A stretch of DNA of 64,000 nt from Unio delphinus (GCA_029339505.1 JAQISU010000033.1:2989001-3053000); one strand, 5' to 3'. Numbered from the stretch's first letter, positions 41,460 to 53,774 are shown. Numbers and translations are program-made. Notes: generated by a model not told the origin, from the sequence alone.

Positions 41460-41962
41460 ATGATTTCATCATCGCAATATCGCTATGATCAGGTCAGAGA
41501 GTATCAAACTAGACTCAAAACCTTGTCTGAGGAGTATGCAATGAAAATTAAAAAATATAGCAGGAGAATTACCGCAATTGATGTTACTGTGTACGCTGTG
41601 AGTGGTGTAATCACCGGAGCCGGTATTATACTGTCTTCAGTGACAATGATGGCTCCGATAGCTGTTCCAATTTGCATTTCTGCGGCAACAACAATCGCTG
41701 GAATTATTTCAATAATCACAAAAAAATATCCTCATGCAGCCAACGGAAACTACAAGACTACATAATTCAATTTCATGTTGTGTCCACTGCATACTCGCAA
41801 TTATCCTCATTGATATCGTCATCGCTCGATGATACAATTATATCAGAGAGTGAGTTTTCAGCGATGGTAGATATATATGATTCTGCGATGTCAAAATTAG
41901 AAGTACAAAAACATGAGTATAATAACAATGACAACACAGATGGAATTACTTCAACAAATAGT
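41460..41962 (+). pseudogene. Two-helix membrane protein of the Polinton virion block (one frame break)
   Basis: The first frame (41460-41765, 101 aa) has an N-terminal charged helix (VREYQTRLKTLSEEYAMKI), then two hydrophobic segments (about AIDVTVYAVSGVITGAGII and MAPIAVPICISAATTIAGII). At a seven-A run (41720-41726) the frame changes. The continuation in the overlapping frame (from 41727) has a soluble helical end with SQLSSLISSSLDDTIISESEFSA, a pattern I recognise from many invertebrate Polinton hypothetical proteins (two membrane helices plus an acidic SxxEF end). The overlapping frame runs on to 42106, but its last part covers the start of the next gene and is probably not protein. A role in an internal membrane or entry is unproven. 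Confidence 0.65.
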
Positions 41963-43277
41963 GGAGACCACAAACCCAGTACAAACAAGCATGATCTCAA
42001 TAACCTCAACGAATCCAGAATTCAGTGTGAATTTCCCCTCTCCGGTCCCAGTGAAGGAGATAGCGCTAGCAAAATTACGAGTATACCACAGTTGGCCAAA
42101 TATTAGGTCAAAATCATTTGGTGGTCAACAACCCAATAATTCACTGGTATTTGCAAATAAGAATAAACCCGACGGTACCCCAGACTGGAATGTTGTTTCC
42201 ATACCAACCGGATCATATCAAATTGAACAAATCAATGATGAATTCGCGCGTAGAATAAAATCGATTACTGGAGTAGAGTCAAAAATAGCTATAACAGTTC
42301 ATGTGCCGACACTATCATCTGCCATTGAAATAAGCACAGAAGGATACGTCGTAGATATCTATCAGAGTTCTATTAGAACCGTACTAGGATGGCCTGAATT
42401 ACCACCCGGTGGAAAAACCGTTAAATTACCAGAACCACAAAAAACTGATTATATCACCGACAGGAAAAAATCTGATAATCCAGTAAAGAGTTATAGAGAT
42501 TATGACAAATTGAATTTTTTCACTGAAAAGATAGATAAGGGAGGGGAGAAATACTACATAACTCGACAGGATAAAATCACTGAAAACTTCACAGCATTCA
42601 ATAACGATATTTCGTTGTTGTTAATATCCCTTAAATCCGGCTCTCTCACCCGAGATGAATTTATCAGCGTCATAGAAACATGTAACAGAATCCTCAGTGA
42701 CATTTATATATTTCATTCACTAATTATACGAGAGGTAGCCCTTGCCAGACACCCTAACACGAAAATAGAATTTACGACAAAATATCATATAAGCGTAGAA
42801 AATATTTCCGAATTCAATCTACCAGGATATAATCTCTTAGAACTACAAAAATCTCTCAGTGATGCCATCGATGAAGGTTTCAAAAAAATCCATGATACGT
42901 GGAAAAAAACAGCATCACCGGAAATAAAAATCCTCAAACATAATAATGACCCAGATGGTGGTGGCAGGCATATTGCTCCGTTCAATGTGAATATTTCAAC
43001 GGTGATTGCGCTCAATTTAGTATGTGATGTGATCGAAGGAAGCTATCAAATAAATTTAGAGCGATCAAATCAAGCTCAGCAGGGATATATTTTGTATTCA
43101 TTTGCACCAACAGCTCCTCCAGGGTTTTTAATAATTGAGTCCCCGGTGAATCCAGTCTATATGCGATGTCATAATAATTCATTAACCAGAATTAATTTCA
43201 AACTCACTGACCAGTCTAATAATCTGATTGATTTACAAGAGGAGGTTTTACAAATTAGTCTGTTTGTAAAGTCCTAA
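41913..43277 (+). CDS. Probable penton/minor capsid (vertex) protein
   Basis: 454 aa, intact, last gene of the block. The N-terminal part (EFSVNFPSPVPVKEIALAKL, then VYHSWPNI and PTGSYQIEQINDEF) and the far C-terminal part (INFKLTDQSNNLIDLQEEVL) match a protein type found throughout animal Polintons. A less conserved helical insertion with a charged YITDRKKSDN segment and a DEF-containing helix lies between (about 180-330). By elimination (capsid, protease and ATPase are assigned) and by its beta-rich ends it is my candidate for the single-jelly-roll vertex protein. ATG at 41928 is an alternative start. Its stop TAA is at the centre of the palindrome GTCCTAAGGAC. Confidence 0.65.
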   Translation: MSIITMTTQMELLQQIVETTNPVQTSMISITSTNPEFSVNFPSPVPVKEIALAKLRVYHSWPNIRSKSFGGQQPNNSLVFANKNKPDGTPDWNVVSIPTGSYQIEQINDEFARRIKSITGVESKIAITVHVPTLSSAIEISTEGYVVDIYQSSIRTVLGWPELPPGGKTVKLPEPQKTDYITDRKKSDNPVKSYRDYDKLNFFTEKIDKGGEKYYITRQDKITENFTAFNNDISLLLISLKSGSLTRDEFISVIETCNRILSDIYIFHSLIIREVALARHPNTKIEFTTKYHISVENISEFNLPGYNLLELQKSLSDAIDEGFKKIHDTWKKTASPEIKILKHNNDPDGGGRHIAPFNVNISTVIALNLVCDVIEGSYQINLERSNQAQQGYILYSFAPTAPPGFLIIESPVNPVYMRCHNNSLTRINFKLTDQSNNLIDLQEEVLQISLFVKS

Positions 43278-43298
43278 GGACTTTCATCCTGAAAGGAT
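43271..43298 (+). terminator. Palindrome containing the stop codon, plus hairpin
   Basis: GTCCTAAGGAC (43271-43281) is a perfect inverted repeat with the TAA stop of the penton-like gene in its loop. ATCCTGAAAGGAT (43286-43298) follows. Both are before the right terminal repeat. Confidence 0.5.
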
Positions 43299-43322
43299 TT
43301 TCGTCGTAGTAAGGACTAGATC

Positions 43323-43519
43323 AAATATTCGGTTAACCCATAGCAGCAGAGAGGGTGAGTGACAACGACGTTGCGACATCAACGAAAACGCGAATGCGAA
43401 TCTCATGTTTTCAGACTCATTTTTTTTCCTAGTTATTCGCGAGAAGGGTCTAGTGTTATTTGGAGGGGGTATAATCAAAAATAAAAACAAAAAATGTTGT
43501 AGGATTCACCCTCTCTGCT
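43323..43519 (-). repeat. Right inverted terminal repeat of the Polinton
   Basis: 197 bp inverted match to 27469-27664. The one region of real difference is a short segment near 43378-43390 (TCAACGAAAACG here versus TTTATGATTCG in the inverted left copy). It ends GGATTCACCCTCTCTGCT, the exact inverse of the left terminus, followed by GAAGCA. Confidence 0.93.
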
Positions 43520-43525
43520 GAAGCA

Positions 43526-44737
43526 TAAGGATACATATTATACTCTTAAGAGTAATTCTCTTTAGGTCAGTGCTTGGAGTAAGGTGACTTTACTCACATA
43601 AAATAATACCAACATTGTGGCAGCCATTTTCTCGAATCGATTGCCCAAGGGGCATTGGGAAAAGGAAATGGTTACGTCGGTCATAGTCGGAATATAGCCA
43701 TTTTACCCAAAAGGGGTTTGATAAAAACTAAACTAAGGGTACCATTAAACGGAAGGGGGATGGGCGGTGATGTGGAGCCTACACAATTCAGGTTCAAACA
43801 TTGTTCTATATCTCATCGAAATAAGGATAAACATTTATATTTCCATGTTGTATCATGATGCTATCGGTGTGCAATAGTCGACTGATTTGGAACTAAATTT
43901 TCTCATTTAATTATAATTCGTATAAAAAGCAAATAAAGTTTTACGATTGAATTATCTAGTGATTTTATTTTATAAAATGCCATTTGTATTGCTATAATAA
44001 AATTCTTCTTTATCTAAATAAAATCAGAAATGAACGGCTTGAACATTTCAGTGTTTCACAATGTAGAAAAATAACATAAATTACAAAGCAACGATTTCTC
44101 GTATACCACGCTATGTGAACGAGATTTGAATTCATAAAAATTGTATGTATCAGTAACTATATTCAAAAATCACAAGTTTCTATATTATAAAACAATGTTG
44201 GAAAATAAACTAAAATACCGGTAGCTGCATTCACACTACACGCGGGCTGGAAACTCATTGACAAACCAGTTATTGGAACGTAAAACGTATTCTAGTGATT
44301 TATGTTAGATACTTTACTAGAATCTCGATGCATTTAATTGTTTTAAAAACGCAATTATGGAAAATAACTCAATTTTCTTTTGAAGCATGCAATATTCTTT
44401 ATTATTTTATTCTTTATTATCAATTATGAATTATGTATATCGATTTTTTTTAGTTTAATATGAAGAATAGAATTATTGTTTAAATTACTTGCTGTCAACT
44501 TCACGCTCAATATTAATTGCTTGGGAATGAAATACCTTAGAAGCTGCAAAATATGATATATCAGTACTTACGAAACGACATTTAATAACAAAGTAATTTA
44601 GGTATTACTTATAAATATTGAATTCTTACTATATTTTAAGTACAATCTGTCTTTCTATCATGGTTCAATTGATATTTAATTAATTATGTCAAGTTCAAAA
44701 TGAGAGAGAATTTAGCATCGTATGAAGCTGGTATGCT
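43526..44737. other. Intergenic, nothing recognised
   Basis: AT-rich host DNA right of the Polinton. The frame at 43655-43858 has no domain. Confidence 0.4.
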
Positions 44738-45052
44738 TTAGATAAGTACTATAATTGTATGTGTAATTCTATGTAGTGGGTATTGTTTGGTCTTGACAAT
44801 AAAGTGTTGGACCATTGTGGCTTCAGACTTCTGATCTTCTCTTCCAGCTTGAACCCAGTACCTTTCCGCACCCCAGCGATGTAACAACACCCTCATCGAC
44901 GGAGTGATGCGTTCGCAAAGGAAGGCCAGAACGACACCTTTATTTATCTCTTTTTCGACCTGAGAGTGACCATCAATAATACAGTTTAAAAAAAGCAATA
45001 TAACAACAAGATAGCAGCTAAAGAGCTGTGAATTATTAATTTTAACTAGCAT
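44738..45052 (-). CDS. Possible small secreted protein or first exon (low confidence)
   Basis: A 104-aa frame starting MLVKINNSQLFSCYLVVILL has a credible signal peptide (hydrophobic core about 11-24, cleavage near GHSQ). The mature part is basic and has one WGAERYWVQAG segment with no family I know. No neighbouring gene supports it; it may be a chance frame or a first exon whose splice donor I cannot place. Confidence 0.25.
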   Translation of the reverse strand: MLVKINNSQLFSCYLVVILLFLNCIIDGHSQVEKEINKGVVLAFLCERITPSMRVLLHRWGAERYWVQAGREDQKSEATMVQHFIVKTKQYPLHRITHTIIVLI

Positions 45053-46893
45053 CTGGGACTATTTTACGCGCAACAAATAAAATGTGCTGCAAGTATGAAA
45101 TAATTTGTTCTTCTTATTTCTCTCTAAAATAATCCCAGTAAATTAGAAAGGATGTGATAAACATAATCTAAAATGGGTAATGATTTAGTATTATTTAGGA
45201 AACTAGTTGTGTAATGCCCAGATTATGCTCAATAACGTATTTCATAAATTCATTATTAAATCATTACCCAATGGAGATCCTCGATCATTATCATGACTTC
45301 TGTCTTCTTTAAACTCATCATGAAAAGTGTAGTAACACCACCTCAATTAATACTGACCCGTGGTGTGAGGAAGACAATGTGATTTTTTCCAGATATACGA
45401 GTCAATATCTGGCCACTGATTTATTAGATTGACTGAAACACATTCTGACATAGTAGCGTTATCTCTCAATAGAAAAATAATTTTATTGCTAGTGAACTTG
45501 AGCAGTATGGTGGAAGATAGCAGCGCTTTATAAAGAAGAAAAACATGATAATCATAAGACAGTTAAATCATTATAAAACAAATCAACTTAAAATGTATCA
45601 TAACAATTTGATATAGTTTTGGAATGTTAGTGTTCGAGTTAATATTAGTTAAGTAAAAAGTAACTGATGGTTTTAAATTCGACTTTTACATATATAGCCG
45701 AAATTCTTTTCTACAAGGATATTTATACTTTGAAACTCTGACAGCTATCGGCCGCTGCACTCTCTGCACTCATATTTATAGCCTCGTATTCAATCACATG
45801 ACATCAGTTAGCCAATCAAAGCTTTCGTTCTCGGGGCCAGACATGGCGGTAACCAAGTCAAGTGTTCAAACTGAATGGGGAAATGCCTCTGACCACAAAA
45901 TTAAGACAGAAATAAGTTATCCTCTCAGTCTTCCCAGGTGTACGTTTTTGCTTTTAATCTTATTCGTGGATTCATACCTATGAGTGTGTAGAACGGAACA
46001 TAACGGACAAGTGAATTTTGATGCGAATCTAGCGCGAGTGCAACGTACTGGTGATACAACGACTTGTAATAGAGTTAGAAACAGTCCGTATTAAATTAAA
46101 ACTATTTTGCACAGTACTATAAAATAGTATGTTCTTCATAGCCAAGAACTTACAATAATGAACAGTAACATAGTTATAACTTATTGTTCCTTAAACGTCT
46201 GACAAAAGAAATGTGATTCTTCAGATGGGCACATTGATTCCATCACTATCTCCTGTCTTGCTGCCTCGGTAACAAAACTCAGCCGGATGGTTGAAGTCAC
46301 TATTTCATGGCCTACCATCAGATTTTTCCTGCTTTGATATTCCAAACTTCAAGAGTCATGAAGATTTTCTTACCTAAACTATTCATTAACAAAAATTCCA
46401 GTACGACACAAACTTGGTCCAGCTTGAAAATGAATAGGACCAAATAACCGCTAACAAGCGAACTCTTTAACTCAACATTGATCTTTCTGGTCTTGTAGAG
46501 TTGATGCCATTGGACGAATTCCATGACACTCATGAAAACAGCGTGACATTACGAGGACCAGAACAAGCTTTTATACTCACACTGATTATAAACACAGAGT
46601 ACACATCCAAAGAAGAATGCAGACGGCGATATAAACGATGGGGTGGGGATGTGTTCAGAAATGGAAAGAGCAATTCATACATGGTAGATATTTTCAGCGA
46701 CAAATAAAATGAGGTGATCAAAATACCAGTTTGATTGGTCAAATGTTATCTCACACCCAACATTTAACATCAAATTATCTTAAAACATTGAATGGACAAC
46801 GTTCGTGCATGCAAAAGTTCATTCATAATATTATTAAGGTATTACACAATTGTGAAATGCATAACGTTTTTCTTACTTTGTTTCACGCTGTTT
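45053..46893. other. Intergenic, no supported gene
   Basis: Short frames on both strands (45798-45983, 46318-46742) lack motifs. 45720-45860 contains GC-richer sequence with ATGGCGG, possibly a promoter or first exon, unproven. Confidence 0.35.
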
Positions 46894-47506
<613 letters not shown>

Positions 47507-47593
47507 AAAGGGAATGTAGTTCTTAAAAGTGTGTGGTATTCTGGTTTATTGAGTTAGGTAGTACAACATTTAAGCACAGGCAGGAAATTAACA

Positions 47594-47786
47594 CAGAGGC
47601 GTAGCTAGGGGGGGGGGTGCAGGGGGGTACATATGTCCCCGGGCGCCAAAGTACAGGGGCGCCAAAATGAGGCTTTCAACGTTACATTACCATAAGTAAA
47701 CAAGGGTAATTAATCGATCACATGATCGCTGGGGCGCCAATTTTATAGTTCGTCCCCGGGCGCAAAATATCATAACTACGCCTCTG
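47594..47786. mobile_element. hAT-like MITE, CAGAGGCGTAG family, copy 1
   Basis: 193 bp with inverted ends CAGAGGCGTAGCTAG and CAGAGGCGTAGTTAT (reading inward), flanked by a perfect 8 bp duplication AATTAACA (47586-47593 and 47787-47794). GGGGCGCC-rich interior. A related copy lies at 61611-61774. Confidence 0.93.
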
Positions 47787-47794
47787 AATTAACA

Positions 47795-48164
47795 TCAATT
47801 AATCGTGTATTCAAACGCTATAGCTCGTATAAGAAAGTTAGCATGACTCACGCGGTATTTCTAATGGAGACGTCAACAGTCATATCCATACATTTAGGGA
47901 AGTGAAATTAAAAATTCTAATAAAATCCTTTTTTCCTCAATGTGATAAATCGACTCCAAAAATAAACTAAATTTGGGAGTTTTCGATACTGATAGTCGAA
48001 GATTATAACTCTTAAAAAAATTATGCTACAAGAAACAAGCCAAACAAATCAACGTCGCGAGTCACCATCAAGATGATGTAACCACGTGATGCGGCGTCAT
48101 GCATTCGTTATTCGTGCCATTTCGATTAAACCTTTAAGTTAAATGACAGGTATGTGAACTATAT
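47795..48164. other. Intergenic, nothing recognised
   Basis: AT-rich spacer between two MITEs. Confidence 0.4.
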
Positions 48165-48380
48165 TACCGTATGTGCTCACTTATAAGTCGAGTCAAACTG
48201 TAAACAACAAAGATACTGGTCTGCCGTAGCATAATGCGCCGGCACATCAGGTTTATGTTGTTTGTTCTATTGATTACTACCTATATAGACCTAGACCTAC
48301 ATTAAGCAATGACAGATCTGGGGTCTGTGCAGTTTGCAGTTGGACTCACCTTATAAGCGAGTAAAGACAGTAATAAGGTA
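48165..48380. mobile_element. Foldback MITE family C, copy 4
   Basis: The best-preserved ends: ATTACCGTATGTGCTCACTT then ATAAGTCGAGTCAAACTG on the left; CAGTTGGACTCACCTTATAA then GCGAGTAAAGACAGTAAT on the right. These are inverted over about 45 bp. Paired GGTCTGCCG / AGATCTGGGG blocks lie inside. Confidence 0.8.
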
Positions 48381-48471
48381 ACTTGATGAATACGTTTGAT
48401 TCCAGTTTCATAGTCAATCTATATTATTTAATCACATATATGTTAATAATCCTAAAAGTATAAATACTAGA

Positions 48472-49399
48472 TTAGTATACAGTCTGAGTTTTGTGGACTA
48501 CTTGGGTCTCTTTAGTCTTTAGTCTTCTTCTGTGAACCTTTGGAAAGAGTGGGACAGGGGAGGCAAACCTTACAGCCTTATTATCAAGTACTGCATCTTG
48601 TACCGAATCATCAGTAACACGTTCCTGTTTATCCCTCTTTTTCTTCCTAACAGATGCCATTTGTGTAATAAAAGGAGTCAGTTCATCTGAGTCACTGCTA
48701 GCATCACTATCGATCTCAGTCGGTTTTCTTTTAGTTTGCTTCATCATTTTCTTGGATGCAAGGGACATGTTTTTCTTGCCGTCTTCCGATTCAGTCAAAA
48801 CGTTGTTGGGGGTTAGTCTCGGCTTGTGGACGGAATATCCTAGTTGGATATCACTTTTATCTCGTTCGGTAAGTTTGGTGTACGGACGAGCCATGCTTTG
48901 AAATACCAGAGGTTCTTTGTCGTTCATCGCTTCTTCCCAAACATTTCGCTTTTTCTTTGACTTTAAAACAAATGCATCTATAGTCATAAGAGTTGACGGT
49001 GTTCGAGAACGTGACCTAAGCGGTCTCATATATCCGGGAACTTTTGAATCATCCTCATTTCTTTCGATATCTTCGTTTATCATAAGCGTCATTGCGCGCT
49101 TAATGATACCAGAAGATGGCAAGCGTTCTACCAGTATAAGTGGATCGTGATTCAGAACTCCGCTACATTTTACAAAGTGTTTCTTTTCTTGATTTCTCAC
49201 CTTCTCCATTTTTCTAATTTCTGTATTAATTTTGTTCAATCGAGAATTTAGAAGTTTGTCTTGTTTGGCATGACTGTTGACCAGACACTCTCCGAATTTA
49301 CTAAATCCAGGGTTCCGGGCTGCTTCCATTGCTTTCTCGCGTTCCATCCATGCTCGACGCGAGGTGAAGTTGCTCAAACGAAGTTCTCTCTCAAGTTTC
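48472..49399 (-). CDS. Last coding exon of a charged coiled-coil host gene
   Basis: On the minus strand a good acceptor (TATATTTATATTGTTATGGCAG) ends at 49400 and the exon continues open for 309 codons to a stop at 48472-48474. The exon begins with a heptad-rich stretch (KLERELRLSNFTSRRAWMER, EKAMEAARNPGFSKFGECL), then a basic region with nuclear-type motifs (LKSKKKRNVW, TKRKP, SVRKKKRDKQE) and a Ser/Asp acidic patch (IDSDASSDSDE). No known domain. It is probably a nuclear or cytoskeletal protein, but I cannot name it. The AT-initiated start predicted inside the intron is not real. Small upstream exons are proposed at 49598-49630 and 53683-53718. Confidence 0.7.
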
Positions 49400-49597
49400 C
49401 TGCCATAACAATATAAATATAATAGTTTTAAAATCAAGGGTAATGGAACAAGTAAACGATAAGTTTGATATATGCCTGTAATGTGAATGTCTTCATATTA
49501 AACAAAATGCCGACGAATTTCTTACATTTTGCACCGGGGACATTGTAACGTTCACCGTATTAACTTCTAAATAATATGAATTAAAACTATTACTTGC

Positions 49598-49630
49598 CCT
49601 TTTCATTTGAATTTCGTACAATTCCTTCTC
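49598..49630 (-). CDS. Candidate small exon of the same gene
   Basis: The minus strand has acceptor TTTGATTTAATTAG, then 32-33 nt encoding EKELYEIQMKR, then GGCAAGTAAT. In the frame starting at the first base, its 32-nt form joins the next exon in phase and continues the heptad pattern. The donor is not GT: it reads GC (33 nt, out of phase) or GG (32 nt, in phase). This could be a GC-type donor with a one-base error, or not an exon. Confidence 0.35.
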
Positions 49631-50089
49631 CTAATTAAATCAAAAACATCAATGTATGCAAAGTTAATTTATATGTCTTATGGTGATTCATACTAGCGTC
49701 ATATCATTTTTTAAATTATTAATTTGTCATTAACAATTTCATGTGTTTTGTTTGAAACGTCATTACATTTTCAACAGGACGTACATACCATTCATTCGGT
49801 TGGTTTTATAAATGTAACTATAATTTCAGGAGTTATCTTCATCCCACAAAGTTAGAATTCGCGATTTATTTAATTATACAGCCTCATATTAAATACAGTG
49901 AAAAGGTAATTTAGTGTAAATAACATGTTAATTCAAACAAAACTTGAACATGCATTTTCTTTTCTTCCCTTTAGTTTCCAAAAACGGCAACTCTTGTAGA
50001 AATGTTGCATCATGGTGAAGCGTCGTTTCACCGCCACAGAGAATGCCAGATTATAATGACGCCGTACTTTAATTTGACATATCAGGTAG
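49631..50089. other. Intron or intergenic, nothing recognised
   Basis: AT-rich, with no frame or repeat of note. It lies between candidate exons of the minus-strand gene. Confidence 0.4.
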
Positions 50090-50490
50090 CACTGGATATT
50101 CTTCGACTTCTATATCCCAAAATGGATATATGTATATAAACGCACGTGCAATCCCAGACATGGAGTTCCATCCTAATATATGGAGCTAGATTAAAGTCTA
50201 TATGTGCACGTGCAATCCCAGGCATAAAATTCCGTCTTAATATATGGAGGATATCTATATATGCACTTGGAATGCCATGTATGGAGTTAAATATTGATAA
50301 GTAGAACCGAGTGAAGCTCCACGTATATGCACGAAATCTCAAATATGAAGTCCGAGCCAGGTATATGGAGTTCATCAAAACGTCTTATATATGCAGACAG
50401 TGACGTATATAGATTAGAGTCATATGCCAATATATTAAGTGGATTTAAACTAGCTATCTGAGCATACAATCCCATGTATGGATCCCTAAC
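50090..50490. repeat. Degenerate repeats with TATATGGAGTT words
   Basis: TATATGGAGTTCCATCC, TATATGGAGCTAG, GTATGGAGTT and TATGCACGTGCAATCCCAG recur about every 60-70 bp. A sharper array with related wording lies at 50985-51095 in the opposite sense of the TATATGG word. Confidence 0.65.
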
Positions 50491-50680
50491 TTTATCTAGT
50501 ATATCTCATACAGTTCAGTCCCTTCCTCAACTTTGGTAACCCAACCGGGTCATATAATGCGATATTTTACCAATATTGTACCGGTCCGTATCCGTTTACT
50601 AGTCACGCGCTAGTTCGTGGAGTTGCATCTTTCTAAGCTGTTTATCCCCACCAAAGGATCGATACTCCTTTGGTATAACA

Positions 50681-50692
50681 AAATAATAATAA

Positions 50693-50749
<57 letters not shown>

Positions 50750-50785
50750 GATTTTGTATAGCACCTAATCTTTAGAAGCTCTTTA
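50681..50785 (-). mobile_element. LINE 3' end remnant with (ATT)n tail
   Basis: (AAT)n followed by GAGGATTTTGTATAGCACCT and AATCTTTAGAAGCTCTT. This matches the 3' end of the LINE at 21384-21480 but stops after about 50 bp of unique sequence. Confidence 0.8.
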
Positions 50786-50984
50786 GACAAAGTAGTTCTG
50801 AACGGTCTAATGGTAATTTATAGATTAGTTTTATCGCCATCAAATGGTGTATTGCCCACAGATTCGCTTCAGTTCAGATACCTTTTCTGTGGTATTTACC
50901 CGTCAATGAACTACCATAAAGACTTAAGCACCCTACAGTAGTTGTAAAATATGAAGCCGATAGAAACTCCATATATGGCATACA

Positions 50985-51095
50985 ATCCTATATATGACGT
51001 CTATATGAAATACAACTCCTTATATGGAGTCTATGTGGAATACAACCCCTTATATGGAGTCTATGTGGAATACAACCCCTTATATGGAGTCTATC
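50985..51095 (+). repeat. 30-bp tandem repeat, three copies
   Basis: Unit ACAACCCCTTATATGGAGTC followed by TATGTGGAAT, with a diverged first copy (ATACAACTCCTTATATGGAG). The 30 bp period keeps reading frames open on both strands but I see no gene. Confidence 0.9.
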
Positions 51096-51343
51096 TGTAC
51101 GTGAGTGAAACTTATATGAAAAGTTTATATCTGGGATTATTACTTCATACACATATACACATCCAATCATTATGTTAAGGAAGAAAACAAAATTAATGAA
51201 ACGAACAAAGCGTTATCAGAAGCTGTTAATTACATGCCATCATCGGAACCCTTGCAATACTTTTTTGTAGTGATGTAACTTTTAGATCACGTTTCCTATG
51301 AGTACTTACGCTTATTTGTGTCCAAAATACGAAGATGTTATTC

Positions 51344-51345
<2 letters not shown>
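51096..51345. other. Intergenic or intronic, nothing recognised
   Basis: Short AT-rich spacer. Confidence 0.4.
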
Positions 51346-51412
<67 letters not shown>

Positions 51413-51419
51413 GTGGGGT

Positions 51420-51500
<81 letters not shown>
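51346..51500. repeat. Compound (AT)n-(GTAT)n-(GA)n microsatellite
   Basis: About 54 bp AT, three GTAT units, then about 80 bp GA. Confidence 0.95.
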
Positions 51501-51503
<3 letters not shown>

Positions 51504-52754
51504 CGCCTTATAGCATTAGCTTCAAACATACACTATTAAAACAAGTTCAAGTGAGTAAACAAAAATCATGGCAACTCAGAAAAGAAAATTAGCAATGCTA
51601 GTAGCGTATATTTAAATAACCCGCCTTAGCGCCTTATAACTTGATTTACCAGCTCATTACGAACTGAGACTTGGGCATCTGCAGGGAAAGGGAGGATAGA
51701 AGGGCCCTGTAAAAATTCCTGCGGACTCCCATGAATGTAGATTAAGGTTTACACTGTTAAATACGGTAATTCGTACTGTGTTGGCTGTGTTGTCAATGGA
51801 AAATGTTCTATACATCAAAATTCAATACGAACTTCTATTGAATCTCGTGTAGTCTACGGATTAGAATAATTCCTGTATCAATGGCATGATTTAGATGGTT
51901 AGACAGCACAGCTGAATTTCATTAGCGGAAATTGCTTTTATCGTTTTTTTCCACAATTCTTTTGTTCAAAAGGTAACACTGCATAACATACTTAATACCT
52001 GAAGATGAAAGTACCCCACCTGGAAGGATTGAAATTTACCTGCTCATGTATGTCGGCTCAAATACATATCAATCAATTTTTTTGAAGAAATCAAACCATC
52101 CGTTTAATCTTACTTCCCTTATATGAACGAAAACACACACATCGAAAAGATAAGGAAAAGATAAGTTTGGATGTTTTGAAGAATGCTTTCCAATAATCGA
52201 AGTACTTCAACAAATCTATAATCCCAGATTAGAACCAGAAAATTGGACGACGGATTGGTTGCGAAAAAAAATCACCTTCGAAAATTTAAACTGTTAGCAT
52301 CAGAATAACTTGAATAACATTATGTCTGAGGGGGGGGGGGGAAGGTAGCTTAAAATAGAAAGGCAGTAGTTCTATCAAAGTACGGACACTTCACTCTTAT
52401 GTTAATTTGACACTGATGAAATCTACAAACACTAAAACGCGTGACATGAACATGTAATAATACCGCTGTGCTGTAGACGCCGAAACTTCTCTGTAATGCA
52501 AAATAAATATAAAAGACGGAAGCAAAGTAAACATTTCAATAAATAAAAATAAAATGAGTTTGTAAAATATATACGCATACTTTGTAATTTGTTTAAAGTG
52601 TCGATAACAAGTAGGACTGTATTGAACGATAGTTACCTGAGTTTTATTAGATCATTAATTTTTATTTTCTCTCATTTTGCTTGTTTCTTCCATTTTTCTG
52701 AGATTCAAGTATATCAATGCTAGTCAAAATACAACCCGCAAAACTGAAAAGGCA
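51501..52754. other. Intergenic or intronic, nothing recognised
   Basis: No supported gene. A 12-G run occurs at 52330. Confidence 0.4.
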
Positions 52755-52853
52755 GGTGACCTGGGGGGGGGGGGGGGGGTATCCATTAATTTAAAAAAAA
52801 AATACTTTAAAAATCACTTGTCCGGACCGCATCCTGGATGGCGGTGCCACATG

Positions 52854-53264
<411 letters not shown>

Positions 53265-53682
53265 CCCCATACGCATAAGGGTGTATTATTCCCGGAATGA
53301 AATGCCAACGGATTTTTGTTTTCTTACACTTTAAAATGATACGCTCAGGTCTCGTCTAAACCAGTACAGTATAGTCATAACTACAACTAGCCTTTATTAA
53401 AGACTCTCGCGTGTACGTCACTTTAAACCTGAATACCATCTAAGTAAAGTAGCTTTAGAAATTTAATCGCATCTAAGTAAATCTGTTCTTTTGAAAGAAA
53501 ATCGCTTTCAGAAAAGCATCCCATGCTACACTTGGCCATGTTAATTGATTGACGCTGTGGTAGCAGACATTTAAATTATTTCCATTGTGCTGTATTCTCC
53601 AAGTTAGCTTCAATAAAATGAATATATTAACAATAGACCCAACAACTCGTGGGATGTATTCAAACGGATGAAATAAACTTAC

Positions 53683-53718
53683 CTTGACATCCTGACCTTT
53701 AATCTTTAACTTCTTTAT
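53683..53718 (-). CDS. Candidate 36-nt micro-exon of the minus-strand gene
   Basis: On the minus strand, TTTTTGTTCAG precedes 36 nt encoding IKKLKIKGQDVK, followed by a consensus donor GTAAGTTTAT. The length is a multiple of three and the phase (0-0) agrees with the candidate exon at 49598-49630. The 3' splice context is good. It is proposed as an upstream exon of the 48472-49399 gene. Confidence 0.5.
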
Positions 53719-53774
53719 CTGAACAAAAATGAAATTTGTCAGAAAACTAGGAATAAAGAAATGTAAAATATGGT

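Larger units (their letters stand above)
27469..43519. mobile_element. Polinton/Maverick (adintovirus-like) element, about 16 kb
   Basis: The assignment rests on the combination of inverted terminal repeats, a 6 bp flanking direct repeat, a DD35E integrase, a family B DNA polymerase, an A32-type ATPase, an adenain-like protease and a double-jelly-roll capsid protein. Its 16.05 kb length is typical (15-20 kb). The left half holds replication, integration and packaging genes on both strands. The right half is a one-directional virion block ending 45 bp before the right repeat. Several genes contain frame breaks at A/T runs, but the capsid, integrase, ATPase, protease, fibre-like and penton-like frames are intact, and the terminal repeats are very similar, so the insertion is not ancient. 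Confidence 0.96.
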
